A stretch of 62,063 bases of DNA, taken from assembly GCA_025056745.1 (NCBI GenBank), contig JANWVQ010000001.1:1-62063 (forward strand). Reading direction: 5' to 3'. This DNA is from Ignavibacterium sp. GTDB taxonomy: Bacteria; Bacteroidota; Ignavibacteria; Ignavibacteriales; Ignavibacteriaceae. A model generated the notes under the pieces. That model had not been told where the DNA came from. It did no database searches and worked only from the letters and a program-made list of their open reading frames with translations. Both the position numbers and the translations under genes were made by a program. Positions 19,218 to 28,064 of the stretch are shown in pieces. Numbering within the stretch: the stretch's first letter is position 1; every line of letters starts with the position of its first letter.

Positions 19218-20389
19218 TTTCTAACCAGTTTCATTTTCTTAATTAGTTCTTTGTTTTCTCTAATTATTTTAACATCAACAGTCTGATTAACTCTAAATTC
19301 TTGAAAAACTCCAAACAATACTTTTTCATTGTTTATTTTATATCCTTCTATTTCAACTATGATATCCCCAACTCGAATATCTGCTTTGTCAGCAGGAGAG
19401 TTTGGAATAACTCTTGTAACAATTACTCCTCTTGTACTTTGGAGATCATAATATCTTGCAATTCCTTCATCGATGCTTTGAATGCTCATACCAATTTGAA
19501 AATCTCGATCGATTTTACCTTTTTCTTTTAATTCAGTAACTATTCTTCTAACTTTATTAATAGGAATTGCGAACCCGAGTCCAATATTTCCTTGGCTACC
19601 TCCAGCAGTGAAAATTAAAGTATTCATTCCAATAACTTGTCCAAGGCTGTTTACTAATGGACCTCCACTGTTCCCACCGTTAATTGCTGCGTCGGTTTGA
19701 ATCATATTTATGTAGTATCGGTTGTTGAGTGGTTCGAGGTTCATTTGTTTCGCACTTATAACGCCAACCGTTACGGTTGGTTGATCATTTATATCAAATA
19801 AACCGAAGGGATTTCCTAATGCAATAACCCATTCACCTATGATAACATCATCAGAATTACCTAATTCAAGATATGGCAGATTATTTCCATCAATTTTTAG
19901 CAAACAGATATCAGAAACTGGATCAGTTCCAACTATTTCAGCTTTATGATGAGAACCATCGGTCATTGTAACTGTTATCTCACTTGCATTTCCTGCAACG
20001 TGATCGTTTGTCACTATGTAACCGTCTGGTGAAATTATAAATCCAGAACCAAGTCCTTGAACTCTTTGACTATAATTTCTTCTGTCACCAAAAAATTGTC
20101 TGAAGAAAGGATCATCAAAAAAGTAACTGAATGGATCTCTGAATTGCCGAATTTCAATTACATTTATTCCTACTACAGCAGGACTTACTTGTTCAACTGT
20201 TTTGGTTATAATATTTCTTCTTGAGTTATTTATTTCGTCTTGTAATTGATTTTGAGAAACTAAAATCTGACTATTAACAGGTGGCTTTATAATACTGTTG
20301 TTAATATCGTTTTTTAAGTAAACTACAGAGCTTATAATTAAAACGATTATTCCAATAAGTGAAATATAGAACGTCTTTTTGCTAATCAT
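19214..20389 (-). CDS. degP: Periplasmic serine protease/chaperone of the DegP/HtrA family
   Basis: A 391-aa protein with an N-terminal membrane anchor or signal (about 7-25). The trypsin-like domain shows GSGFIISPDGYIVTNDHVAG (catalytic His), DPVSDICLLKI (Asp) and INGGNSGGPLVNSLG (Ser); a phenylalanine-rich stretch RDPFSYFFDDPFFRQFFGDR precedes it, as in other HtrA proteins. A single PDZ domain closes the protein (about 300-390), so it is closer to DegS or a one-PDZ DegQ than to two-PDZ DegP. Role: removal of damaged envelope proteins. It overlaps both neighbours slightly. Confidence 0.93.
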   Translation of the reverse strand: MISKKTFYISLIGIIVLIISSVVYLKNDINNSIIKPPVNSQILVSQNQLQDEINNSRRNIITKTVEQVSPAVVGINVIEIRQFRDPFSYFFDDPFFRQFFGDRRNYSQRVQGLGSGFIISPDGYIVTNDHVAGNASEITVTMTDGSHHKAEIVGTDPVSDICLLKIDGNNLPYLELGNSDDVIIGEWVIALGNPFGLFDINDQPTVTVGVISAKQMNLEPLNNRYYINMIQTDAAINGGNSGGPLVNSLGQVIGMNTLIFTAGGSQGNIGLGFAIPINKVRRIVTELKEKGKIDRDFQIGMSIQSIDEGIARYYDLQSTRGVIVTRVIPNSPADKADIRVGDIIVEIEGYKINNEKVLFGVFQEFRVNQTVDVKIIRENKELIKKMKLVRK

Positions 20390-21011
20390 TTTTTATCCCT
20401 TTGTGATTAAAACTTTTTAATAAATCTTTTAATGGCTCAATATGTTTAATAAAAATAATCATTAAGCCCATAGTAATAATTAATACAACAGTCTCTGAAT
20501 TAGTTGCATTTGGACTGCTATATTTAAGTGAAAGTTCAGCATTGTTAAAAATAATTAATAACGAAAGTATGGTTGCAGAAACATTAGAAAAATGTATGTT
20601 CTTTTTCATAAGATAAGTAATAATCCATAGTAATAACCAGATAATTAATAAAGGATAGAGTAAAAGAATAACTCCACCAGCTGCAGTAGCTAATCCACGA
20701 CCACCATTAAAATTTATCCAAGGATTAAAGCAATGACTGAATATTGCAAAAATCAATGCTATTCCTTGCAATGCGAAACTTTCAGGATAGAAAAATCCGA
20801 CAATTAATACACTCAAAAATCCTTTTAAGAAATCTATAAGAAGAACAGTAATTCCGATTACTTTTGAGTTTGTAACTTCATAAGAATTCATTGCGCCTAC
20901 ATTTCCACTTCCTACCTTGGTTATATCAATTCCTTTTTTCTTCAAAAGCACGTAAGCAGTTGGGAAAGAACCAAGAACGTATCCTATAACTGAACTTATT
21001 AAATGATCCAT
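20382..21011 (-). CDS. plsY: Acyl-phosphate glycerol-3-phosphate acyltransferase PlsY
   Basis: A 209-aa integral membrane enzyme for the first acylation of glycerol-3-phosphate. The three PlsY motifs are present: GSFPTAYVLLKKKGIDI near 15-30, GSGNVGAMN near 37-45 and NFNGGRGLATAAGG near 100-113. About five membrane helices are evident. It is the first gene of the minus-strand run; the partner PlsX is not in the window. Confidence 0.95.
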   Translation of the reverse strand: MDHLISSVIGYVLGSFPTAYVLLKKKGIDITKVGSGNVGAMNSYEVTNSKVIGITVLLIDFLKGFLSVLIVGFFYPESFALQGIALIFAIFSHCFNPWINFNGGRGLATAAGGVILLLYPLLIIWLLLWIITYLMKKNIHFSNVSATILSLLIIFNNAELSLKYSSPNATNSETVVLIITMGLMIIFIKHIEPLKDLLKSFNHKGIKND

Positions 21012-21282
21012 AATGCTTTATTTTATTTTATTTTATTGCAAAAATAATTATTCATACTTTTTAATTTAATTTTATAAAAGATTATTTTTAATTACGATGC
21101 TAAATATTTAATCGATTAATTTTAATCTATTGTTTTTGGTTAATAGATAGTCTTTCTTTGTAATTAATAGTCATTAGTCTTTTTATAAATAAATGATAGT
21201 TAATTCTTCAATTTTAATTATAAACCACATTCTCCATTCTACATTAAAAACAAATATATTTGTTGGAAAAAAATTTACTTCT

Positions 21283-22074
21283 ATGAACATAGCAGAAATT
21301 TGGTGGACGGTCAGTCCAGAGATTCTAAGATTGGGACCTATTTCAATTAGATGGTATGGACTTTTATTTGCCTTAGCTTTTGTTTTTGGATATATGATTA
21401 TGCAAAAAATTTACAAATCTGAAAAAAAGCCACTTGAGGACTTAGATAAACTTTCTATATATGTCGTTGTTGGAACAGTCGTTGGGGCAAGGCTTGGGCA
21501 TTGTTTTTTTTATGATCCACAATATTATTTGTTAAATCCTTTTGAGATAATTAAAGTGTGGCAAGGTGGATTAGCATCTCACGGAGCTGCAATCGGAATT
21601 TTATTTTCTCTTTATCTTTTTTCAAAAAAGGTTAAAGGTCAAAATCTGATTTGGATATTAGATCGCTTAGTAATTGTTATAGCACTTGGTGGAGCATTGA
21701 TTAGACTTGGAAATTTGTTTAATTCAGAAATTTATGGCAAACCAACAGATGTTTCCTGGGCTTTTATTTTTTTGAGAATTGATAACATTCCAAGACATCC
21801 AACTCAACTTTATGAAGCAACTTTCTATTTAATATCTTCTGTGATTTTATATCTGAACTACTTAAAAAATAAATCAGAACTAAAAGAAGGATTAAATTTC
21901 GGCTTGTTTTTAATACTGATTTTTGGATTTAGAATTTTTGTTGAGTTCTTCAAAGAGAATCAATCAGATTTTGAAGCAACTCTTCCATTGAATATGGGTC
22001 AATTGTTAAGTATTCCATTTGTTTTATTGGGTATTTACTTCTTGATTAGAAAGGTTAGCTTAAGAAAGAATTGA
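21283..22074 (+). CDS. lgt: Prolipoprotein diacylglyceryl transferase Lgt
   Basis: About 263 aa from the ATG at 21283; an in-frame ATG at 21193 would add 30 residues that look unlike the family, and neither start has a clear ribosome site. Lgt attaches diacylglycerol to the lipobox Cys of preprolipoproteins, many of which occur in this window. Motifs: GPISIRWYGLLFALAFVFGY, GTVVGARLGHCFFYDP, WQGGLASHGAAIG, the signature ALGGALIRLGNLFNSEIYG and RHPTQLYEA. Seven hydrophobic helices are evident. Its TGA stop overlaps the znuA ATG. Confidence 0.94.
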   Translation: MNIAEIWWTVSPEILRLGPISIRWYGLLFALAFVFGYMIMQKIYKSEKKPLEDLDKLSIYVVVGTVVGARLGHCFFYDPQYYLLNPFEIIKVWQGGLASHGAAIGILFSLYLFSKKVKGQNLIWILDRLVIVIALGGALIRLGNLFNSEIYGKPTDVSWAFIFLRIDNIPRHPTQLYEATFYLISSVILYLNYLKNKSELKEGLNFGLFLILIFGFRIFVEFFKENQSDFEATLPLNMGQLLSIPFVLLGIYFLIRKVSLRKN

Positions 22075-22974
22075 TGAAAAAATTTTTATTTGTTTTAGTA
22101 GCTTTCATATTTTTTTTATCTTGTCAAAAAAAAAAGTGATGATGTTGATATTGTTGTAACTATCTATCCATTCAAATTTATATTAGAAGAAATTACTAAA
22201 GATGAGCTTAAGATTGACGTTCTTTTACCCTCATCAGTTGATCCACACACTTATGAAATGGTTCCATCTGATTTAATAAAAGTTAAGAATGCAGAACTGT
22301 TTATTTATTGTGATAAAAATTTAGATGGGTGGGCAGCAATACTTGAAGCTAAACATAAAATTCAACTCTCTGATTATGTGCCTGATAGTTTAAGATTAGA
22401 TATTTCAGAACCAATAATTAACAATCTTTCTCATATTCACGATCACTCTTTGACTCATAATCACTTCGGTTTTGATCCACATTTTTGGACTGACCCAATT
22501 ACAGTAAGGGGAATGATAGATAACATCGTTAGTTTATTAATTTCGCATTTCCCAGACAAGAAAAATTTTTTTTCAGCAAATGTAGAGCAGTTCAAAAAAA
22601 AATTAACAGAGCTTGATAGTATCATTTCCGAAAAAACGAAGTCGATTGAAAACAAAAATATTTTTTCATCACATCCATTTTATAATTATTTCTTTCATAG
22701 ATATGGTTTTAACGTAATTGGATTTTTAGAAATATCACCCGGTCAAGTTTTGTCACCGAAAGATATGAAAATTATGATAGATTTTGTTAAACAAAATAAT
22801 GTAAAAGCAATTTTCACTAATAAACAACATAGCGACCGAACAACCAAAATTCTTGCTGAAGCTGTTGGTATTAATCATTATGATTTAGATCCAATTGGCG
22901 GTATAAATAATTTGAATGATTATGTTAGCATAATAAATTATAATCTTGAAATAATAACTAAAGCTTTGAAATGA
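22074..22974 (+). CDS. znuA: Zinc/manganese-binding lipoprotein ZnuA-like, frameshifted in an A10 run
   Basis: Read from the ATG at 22074, the gene gives a lipoprotein signal (MKKFLFVLVAFIFFLSCQKK) and then meets TGA at 22137, just after ten A (22126-22135). One base over, the frame continues without a break as SDDVDIVVTIYPFKFI and onward to 22974, giving a solute-binding protein of about 299 aa. With nine A the two halves join exactly. The body has DPHTYE and FDPHFWTDP (metal-binding His), a His-rich loop HIHDHSLTHNH typical of ZnuA, and SSHPFYNYFFHRYG. It heads znuA-znuC-znuB. The extra A may be a sequencing error, a real mutation, or a site rescued by slippage; an internal ATG at 22258 would lack the signal peptide and first strand. 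Confidence 0.87.
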
Positions 22975-23711
22975 AAAATGTAGTAGAGAGCAAGAATTTA
23001 TCATTTAGCTACAATGGTATATTGGCTCTATCAGATATAAATATTTCAATACCACAAGGAAAATTTGTTTCAATAGTAGGCCCAAATGGAGCAGGGAAAA
23101 CTACATTATTAAAAATTATTCTTGGTTTAATAAAAAATTATTCAGGCACCATAAAAGTATTTGATAAAAACCCAGATGAAGTTGATCCAGCTTTGATTGG
23201 ATATGTTCCACAATTCAAAACTATGGACAGGAAATTTCCTGCAATCGCAATTGAGTTAGTTGCTTCAGGCATTATAAGGAAATGGCCTTGGCGAATAAGA
23301 GGTAAATCAAAACAATTGGCCTACGAGGCTCTGTCGTTAGTTAAATCTGAACATCTTGCAGAGCGCTCATTATCATCTTTGTCTGGTGGAGAATTACAAA
23401 GAGTTTGTCTTGCAAGAAGTTTTGTCCGAAATCCAAAACTTATTGTTCTCGATGAACCAGCAACCGGAATTGATGCAATCGGAGAATCGGATCTTTATAA
23501 TCTGCTCGAAAATTATCAAAGTAAATCAGGTGCAACAGTTTTAATGATTACTCACGATTGGCACGTGGCACTTCACCATTCAGATTTAGTTTTATTATTA
23601 AACCGAAGACAAATTGCTTTTGCATCTCCAAAAGAAGCCTTGAGTGAAGATAATTTAAGAATTGCTTTTGGACATATCGGGCATCAGCACAACTTTAGGG
23701 GAGAAAACTGA
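22971..23711 (+). CDS. znuC: Zinc/manganese ABC transporter ATP-binding protein
   Basis: A 246-aa ATPase: Walker [10 protein letters not shown] (37-45), PQFKTMDRKFPAIAIE as Q-loop region of the metal-import class, signature LSSLSGGELQRVCLARSF, Walker B LIVLDEPATGID and switch His in MITHDWHVALHH. The His-containing tail (FGHIGHQHNF) is common in this subfamily. It overlaps znuA by 4 bases and znuB by 1, so the three are translationally linked. Confidence 0.94.
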   Translation: MKNVVESKNLSFSYNGILALSDINISIPQGKFVSIVGPNGAGKTTLLKIILGLIKNYSGTIKVFDKNPDEVDPALIGYVPQFKTMDRKFPAIAIELVASGIIRKWPWRIRGKSKQLAYEALSLVKSEHLAERSLSSLSGGELQRVCLARSFVRNPKLIVLDEPATGIDAIGESDLYNLLENYQSKSGATVLMITHDWHVALHHSDLVLLLNRRQIAFASPKEALSEDNLRIAFGHIGHQHNFRGEN

Positions 23712-24508
23712 TGTTGGAAATTTTTACTATTCCTTTTCTTCAAAGAGCTTTTATTGCTGGGGCACTGGTGGGATTTTTATCAAGTTATTTTGGAGTTTTT
23801 GTAGTTCAAAGAGGTATGGGATTTTTAGGCAGTGGATTAGCTCACGCTGCTTTTGGTGGAGTTGCAATTGGAATATTTTTGAATCAAGAGCCATTATTGT
23901 TTGCTATTCCTTTTACAATTCTTGTTGCGATTGCAATTACTTATGTTAAAGAGAAAACAAATTTAGCTGAGGACACAGCAATTGGAATATTCTTCTCTGT
24001 CTCGATGGCTTTAGGAATTATTTTTATCGCTTTGAAGAAAAATTATTCGAGCGATGCTTTTAATTATTTGTTCGGATCAATTTTAGCTGTTAATTACAAT
24101 GATATTCTGATTACATCATTACTTTCTTTAGTGACAATAATATTATTTCCATATTGGAAAAAATGGGCTTATTCATCATTCGATAGAGAGCTTGCTTATA
24201 CTGACAAAATAAAGGTTGTCTTTGATGATTATTTGTTAAATATTATGGTTGCAATAACAATAGTAGTTTCAATAAAGGTTGTAGGAATTGTTTTGATTGC
24301 TGCTTGTTTAGTCATTCCACCAGCTGCAGCTCGTTTAGTTTCTAAAACATTTTCAAAAATGACTGTTCTTTCTATTTTTTTAGGTGTTATTTCAACTTTT
24401 ATTGGAATAATATTTTCTTATTATTTAGACCTTCCCACCGGAGCTCTAATAATTTTACTTCAAGCAGTATTTTTCTTCTTTTTTATGTTAATAAAAAATA
24501 ATTCTTAG
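23711..24508 (+). CDS. znuB: Zinc/manganese ABC transporter permease
   Basis: A 265-aa membrane protein of the ABC-3 family with about eight hydrophobic helices. Family landmarks are QRAFIAGALVGFLSSYFGVFVVQRGMGF (abridged in the gene as a first helix), GSGLAHAAFGGVAIG, the segment VVGIVLIAACLVIPPAAARL and PTGALIILLQAVFF. Whether the substrate is Zn or Mn cannot be fixed from the permease; the His-rich loop in the binding protein favours Zn. Confidence 0.93.
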   Translation: MLEIFTIPFLQRAFIAGALVGFLSSYFGVFVVQRGMGFLGSGLAHAAFGGVAIGIFLNQEPLLFAIPFTILVAIAITYVKEKTNLAEDTAIGIFFSVSMALGIIFIALKKNYSSDAFNYLFGSILAVNYNDILITSLLSLVTIILFPYWKKWAYSSFDRELAYTDKIKVVFDDYLLNIMVAITIVVSIKVVGIVLIAACLVIPPAAARLVSKTFSKMTVLSIFLGVISTFIGIIFSYYLDLPTGALIILLQAVFFFFFMLIKNNS

Positions 24509-24600
24509 ATTTCTATCAGAATCAAGTTAAATTCATAATCGTAGATGCATTTGACCTACTTATCTTTGGTGTAAATTATTGACTCAAATAGAATCAAAGT

Positions 24601-25026
24601 TTATTTCTCTACAATTCTATAAGAATGTTTTATTTCAATTGCTTTTTGTAACATTGCAGTAACACTGCAGTATTTGGTTTGGGACAGTTCAATTGCTCTT
24701 TCAACAGCTTCTTTTTGAATATTATTTCCATAGAAAACATATTCCAGATCAATTTTAGTGTAAACTTGCGGATGTTCTTCTTGCATTTGGGCAGTAATGT
24801 TAATTTCAAAATCATCAAGCTTGACTTTCTTCTTTTCCAAAATAGTTACTACATCACTTGCTGTGCAACCAGCTAAAGCAAGTAATAATAATTCTTTTGG
24901 TCTTATTCCGGCATTGCTTCCACCGAAATTTTCTGGACCATCAAGAGTTATCCAATGATTTGAATCGGTTTTACCGATAAATGTGATACCTTTGACTTGT
25001 TTCAAGTAAGCTTTTTTTTCTGACAT
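24601..25026 (-). CDS. OsmC/Ohr-family peroxide-detoxifying protein
   Basis: A 141-aa cytosolic protein. The family Cys pair is visible: Cys54 in LLLLALAGCTASDVV and a second near 119 in SQTKYCSVTAML; the first lies in the central helix as usual. OsmC-type proteins reduce organic hydroperoxides. The YhfA-like subgroup fits the 141-aa length better than Ohr. AGGAA precedes the start. It faces znuB convergently. Confidence 0.9.
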   Translation of the reverse strand: MSEKKAYLKQVKGITFIGKTDSNHWITLDGPENFGGSNAGIRPKELLLLALAGCTASDVVTILEKKKVKLDDFEINITAQMQEEHPQVYTKIDLEYVFYGNNIQKEAVERAIELSQTKYCSVTAMLQKAIEIKHSYRIVEK

Positions 25027-25076
25027 AGTATTTCCTTTTTTATTAAGTATGATGATTGATTATTAAAAAGGTTACA

Positions 25077-26513
25077 TTATTCAATCTTATTACGCAATAT
25101 TTTATCAATAGATTCTTGAATAACATTTTTTGCTAATTCAATATGTCTCTCTTCTTGCCAATAGCTTCCGAATGTAATTCTTAAAACTATTTGATCTTTT
25201 AATTTAGTATTTGATATAAAAATCTTTTTGGACGAATTTATTATTTCTAAGAGTTTTTGGTTGTAGTAATTGATTTTATCTTTACAAGATTCTGAATTTA
25301 TTCGGAATTGAAAACAAACAGTTGAAAAGTGTACTGGTGATATTAAAAAAAGATGAGGATGATTTTCTACCCAATTAGCAAAGTCTTTTGCCCAATTAAT
25401 ATGATTTCTAATTTTGCTTTCAATACCTTTGACTCCAAGATTATTTATTATAAACCAAAGTTTCAATGCACGGAATCTTCTACCTAGTTGAAGTCCATAA
25501 TCCATAAGATTATCAACCTCATCGTCTTTTTTTGTCTTTAAATATTCTGGCACAAGAGTGAAAGCTCTTTTAAGAATATTTTTGTCTTTAATCAAAAATA
25601 TACTACAATCCATTGGGGTAAACATCCACTTGTGAGGATTTATAACTATAGAATCTGAATTCTCCCATCCTTTTGTTATCCACCTCATTTCAGGAAGAAT
25701 AGCAGCGACACCTGCGTATGCTGCGTCAATATGCAACCAAAGATCAAACTCTTTACATACTTTTGAAATTTCTTCGATAGGATCGATGCTTGCAAAAGAG
25801 GTTGTTCCAACAGTAGCAACCACACAAAATGGTTTTGCGCCATCATTAAGGTCTGAATTTATTGAAGCTCTAAGTTCATCTATATCCATTTCAAATTTTT
25901 CATTAGTCTTAATTTTTTTTACATTATTTTGACCTATTCCAAGAGCAATTGCAGATTTTTCAATTGAAGAATGAGCGTGTTCTGAACAATAAATTGTTAA
26001 TTTTGGAACATTTCTGCCCGCGAGACCTTTTTCTTTTATTTGAAGATCGAGTTTTTCCCGAGCTGCCCCTAAAGCGTGAAAAGTACTTATTGAGGCTGTG
26101 TCATAAATTATTCCCCAGAAATTATCACTTAAGCCAACCATATTCCTAAACCAGCTAATAACGATTTCTTCAAGCTCTGTTGCAACTGGTGACGTTATCC
26201 AAAGCATTCCATTAAGATTTAATGCTGAAATAAGAAATTCTGATAAAATACCTGCTTCTGAAGAGCTTGAATTAAAATAAGCCATAAAACCCGGGTGATT
26301 CCAATGAGTGATTCCTTTTGTTAATTTTTTTTCAAATTCTTCCACAATATCTGAAATTTTTCTACCTTCTATTGGAGGAAGAGAATTTAATGATTTTTTA
26401 ATCTCAGTTGGATTTACATCTGAAATAACAGGTTTTTCCTCTAAATTCATTAAATAATTTGAAATCCACGTAGCGAGAATTTCAATATCGATTTTAAAAG
26501 AGTTTATATCCAT
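25077..26513 (-). CDS. Group II pyridoxal-phosphate decarboxylase (aromatic amino acid/glutamate decarboxylase type)
   Basis: A 478-aa enzyme. Features: GITHWNHPGFMAYFNSSSS near 70-90, the substrate/PLP segments ASISTFHALGAAREKL and YCSEHAHSSIEKSAIALG, LWLHIDAAYAGVAA (Asp that binds the PLP nitrogen) and SIVINPHKWMFTPMDCS with the Schiff-base Lys. The motif after it and overall length match aromatic-L-amino-acid decarboxylases (tyrosine, tryptophan, phenylalanine or DOPA) rather than GadB. The true substrate, and whether the product is a signalling amine, cannot be told. Divergent from the SCO gene across 70 bases. Confidence 0.9.
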   Translation of the reverse strand: MDINSFKIDIEILATWISNYLMNLEEKPVISDVNPTEIKKSLNSLPPIEGRKISDIVEEFEKKLTKGITHWNHPGFMAYFNSSSSEAGILSEFLISALNLNGMLWITSPVATELEEIVISWFRNMVGLSDNFWGIIYDTASISTFHALGAAREKLDLQIKEKGLAGRNVPKLTIYCSEHAHSSIEKSAIALGIGQNNVKKIKTNEKFEMDIDELRASINSDLNDGAKPFCVVATVGTTSFASIDPIEEISKVCKEFDLWLHIDAAYAGVAAILPEMRWITKGWENSDSIVINPHKWMFTPMDCSIFLIKDKNILKRAFTLVPEYLKTKKDDEVDNLMDYGLQLGRRFRALKLWFIINNLGVKGIESKIRNHINWAKDFANWVENHPHLFLISPVHFSTVCFQFRINSESCKDKINYYNQKLLEIINSSKKIFISNTKLKDQIVLRITFGSYWQEERHIELAKNVIQESIDKILRNKIE

Positions 26514-26583
26514 TATTTCTCCATATTACAAGTTTTCTTTTTTTATTATTTTGTGACTGATAATATTTTTATTAACTTGAGCA

Positions 26584-27207
26584 TTGCAAAAAAAGGAATT
26601 TGCTTACTTGCTTAAAAATACAAATTACTTTTTTCTAATGTTCTTTGTTTTTTTTATTGCTTATTCTTGCTATGAACATTTTCCTCTCAAGCAAGACATA
26701 ACAAGAACTCAGAATAAATTCTTAACACAAGATAGTATACTGGTTGAATTTCCGAAAATAATCCAGGGAAAAGTTACTTTGGTTACGATGATTTATACGA
26801 ATTGCCCAGATATTTGTCCGATGACTACACATAATATGCAAATGGTATTTGATAGTTTAAAGGATGATATTAAAGATCAAGTTAGACTTGTGGTAATAAC
26901 ATTCGATCCTGAACGTGATTTACCGTATGTTCTGAAGGACTATGCAGTTATTCGAAATTATGATCTTTCTAAGTGGTATTTTTTGACGAGCGACCAAATT
27001 CAAACAAATGAAGTTATGTTAAAGTTTGGAATTAAAGCTGTCAAGACCGATTCATCTTATGATGCTAATGGAAGATTAAGTTATTACATAACTCATACAG
27101 ACCGAATTAGTTTAATTGATAAAGATGGATTTATAAGGAAAAACTATAAAGGTAGTGTGATAAATGTTGAAGAAATAGTTAAAGATATTTCTTATCTTCT
27201 TAATTAG
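26584..27207 (+). CDS. SCO1/SenC-family copper chaperone/thioredoxin-like protein
   Basis: A 207-aa membrane-attached protein. The copper/redox motif is MIYTNCPDICPMTTHNM (CxxxC) with the distal His in YYITHTDRISLID; VVITFDPERD and the thioredoxin-like order are typical of SCO. The start is a TTG at 26584, giving a basic N-region, a hydrophobic segment and IAYSC (a possible lipid-attached Cys); the ATG at 26638 would leave a signal with no positive charge, so I prefer TTG. SCO proteins deliver copper to the CuA site of cytochrome oxidase or act as thiol reductases. No oxidase genes are nearby. Confidence 0.9.
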   Translation: MQKKEFAYLLKNTNYFFLMFFVFFIAYSCYEHFPLKQDITRTQNKFLTQDSILVEFPKIIQGKVTLVTMIYTNCPDICPMTTHNMQMVFDSLKDDIKDQVRLVVITFDPERDLPYVLKDYAVIRNYDLSKWYFLTSDQIQTNEVMLKFGIKAVKTDSSYDANGRLSYYITHTDRISLIDKDGFIRKNYKGSVINVEEIVKDISYLLN

Positions 27208-27263
27208 ATAACAAGAATTTTTTTGATATTTTAGTCAGTATTATTAAATAATTTTTAGAAAAA

Positions 27264-27524
27264 ATGTTTAGAAAATCATCAAGTTGTCCAAACTGTGGAA
27301 ATATCGGTAAGCTTCATAAATCTCATTCGAGGAATTTTCTCGAAAGGATAGTCAATCATTCATATATTTGGGCAACTTTCAGGTGTCATAACTGCGGTTG
27401 GCGTGGTATTTTGATGAGAAAAGGGGGATTCAAAGTTAGTCTTTTAGGAGTAATTAAAACCTTTATTTTACTATCTATTGTCTACTACATTGTGGTATAT
27501 TTAATAAAAAATTACACAAAATAA
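27264..27524 (+). CDS. Small zinc-ribbon membrane protein
   Basis: An 86-aa protein with two CxxC pairs, SCPNCGN (Cys8, Cys11) and FRCHNCGWRG (about 41 and 44), about 30 residues apart, as in a zinc ribbon, and one C-terminal hydrophobic helix (about 58-80) ending in a basic tail. The pattern suggests a cytoplasmic zinc-binding head tethered to the inner membrane. The family is not recognised. It is 12 bases upstream of the SLBB gene, so it may be part of the exopolysaccharide transcript. Confidence 0.72.
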   Translation: MFRKSSSCPNCGNIGKLHKSHSRNFLERIVNHSYIWATFRCHNCGWRGILMRKGGFKVSLLGVIKTFILLSIVYYIVVYLIKNYTK

Positions 27525-27536
27525 TCAGAAGGAATT

Positions 27537-28049
27537 ATGAGATCTTATTTTATTGTAGTTTTCATAGCTATAGTCTGTATCTCTACTAATATCTATGCGC
27601 AAGATATAAGAATAGGTGCTTCAGAGAATCGATATAATGCTCAAGGTGGATTTTATGATTATAGTGATCCTCGATATGTAAATATAATGGTTAACATATG
27701 GGGTTACGTAAGATTTCCTGGTAAATATTATGTTCCTGAGAACTCAAAAGTATTAGATTTAATTTCTTATGCAGGAGGTCCAACACCGGATGCATTTTTA
27801 GATGACATTAGATTATACCGGGGGACAACTAACAACGAAGGTTCTATAAAGGTACTAGATTTCGATGAATTAATGAATAAAGAAAATCCAAAAGTTCAGA
27901 ATTTAGAAGCTCCCTTATTATTACCGGGCGATATTATATTAGTTCCAGGTGAACCAAAACTTTATTTTCGTGATTATGTTTCAATATACACATCAATTAC
28001 ATCTGTTTTAATTTCTTTGGCAATTTTAATTCTAAACATTGCAAAATAG
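27537..28049 (+). CDS. SLBB-domain polysaccharide export-type protein
   Basis: A 170-aa exported protein: signal peptide about 1-21 (ending IYAQ), a single SLBB domain (about 50-130; VNIWGYVRFPGKYYVPENSK, VLDLISYAGGPTPDAFLDDI, LLLPGDIILVPGEP) and a C-terminal hydrophobic helix (about 143-167). The N-terminal Poly_export domain of Wza-type outer-membrane export proteins is missing, so this is not a complete Wza. It precedes the Wzc-like kinase by 15 bases, which implies a role in export or secretion of a surface polysaccharide. AAGGA precedes the ATG. Confidence 0.85.
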   Translation: MRSYFIVVFIAIVCISTNIYAQDIRIGASENRYNAQGGFYDYSDPRYVNIMVNIWGYVRFPGKYYVPENSKVLDLISYAGGPTPDAFLDDIRLYRGTTNNEGSIKVLDFDELMNKENPKVQNLEAPLLLPGDIILVPGEPKLYFRDYVSIYTSITSVLISLAILILNIAK

Positions 28050-28064
28050 TCCGAGGTCTATAAA

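Noticed and set aside
15292-21011. plsY-degP-purB-bcp-prc as a new functional island
   Set aside because: Individual genes are ordinary housekeeping families; tight overlaps are common in compact genomes and do not imply a shared process.
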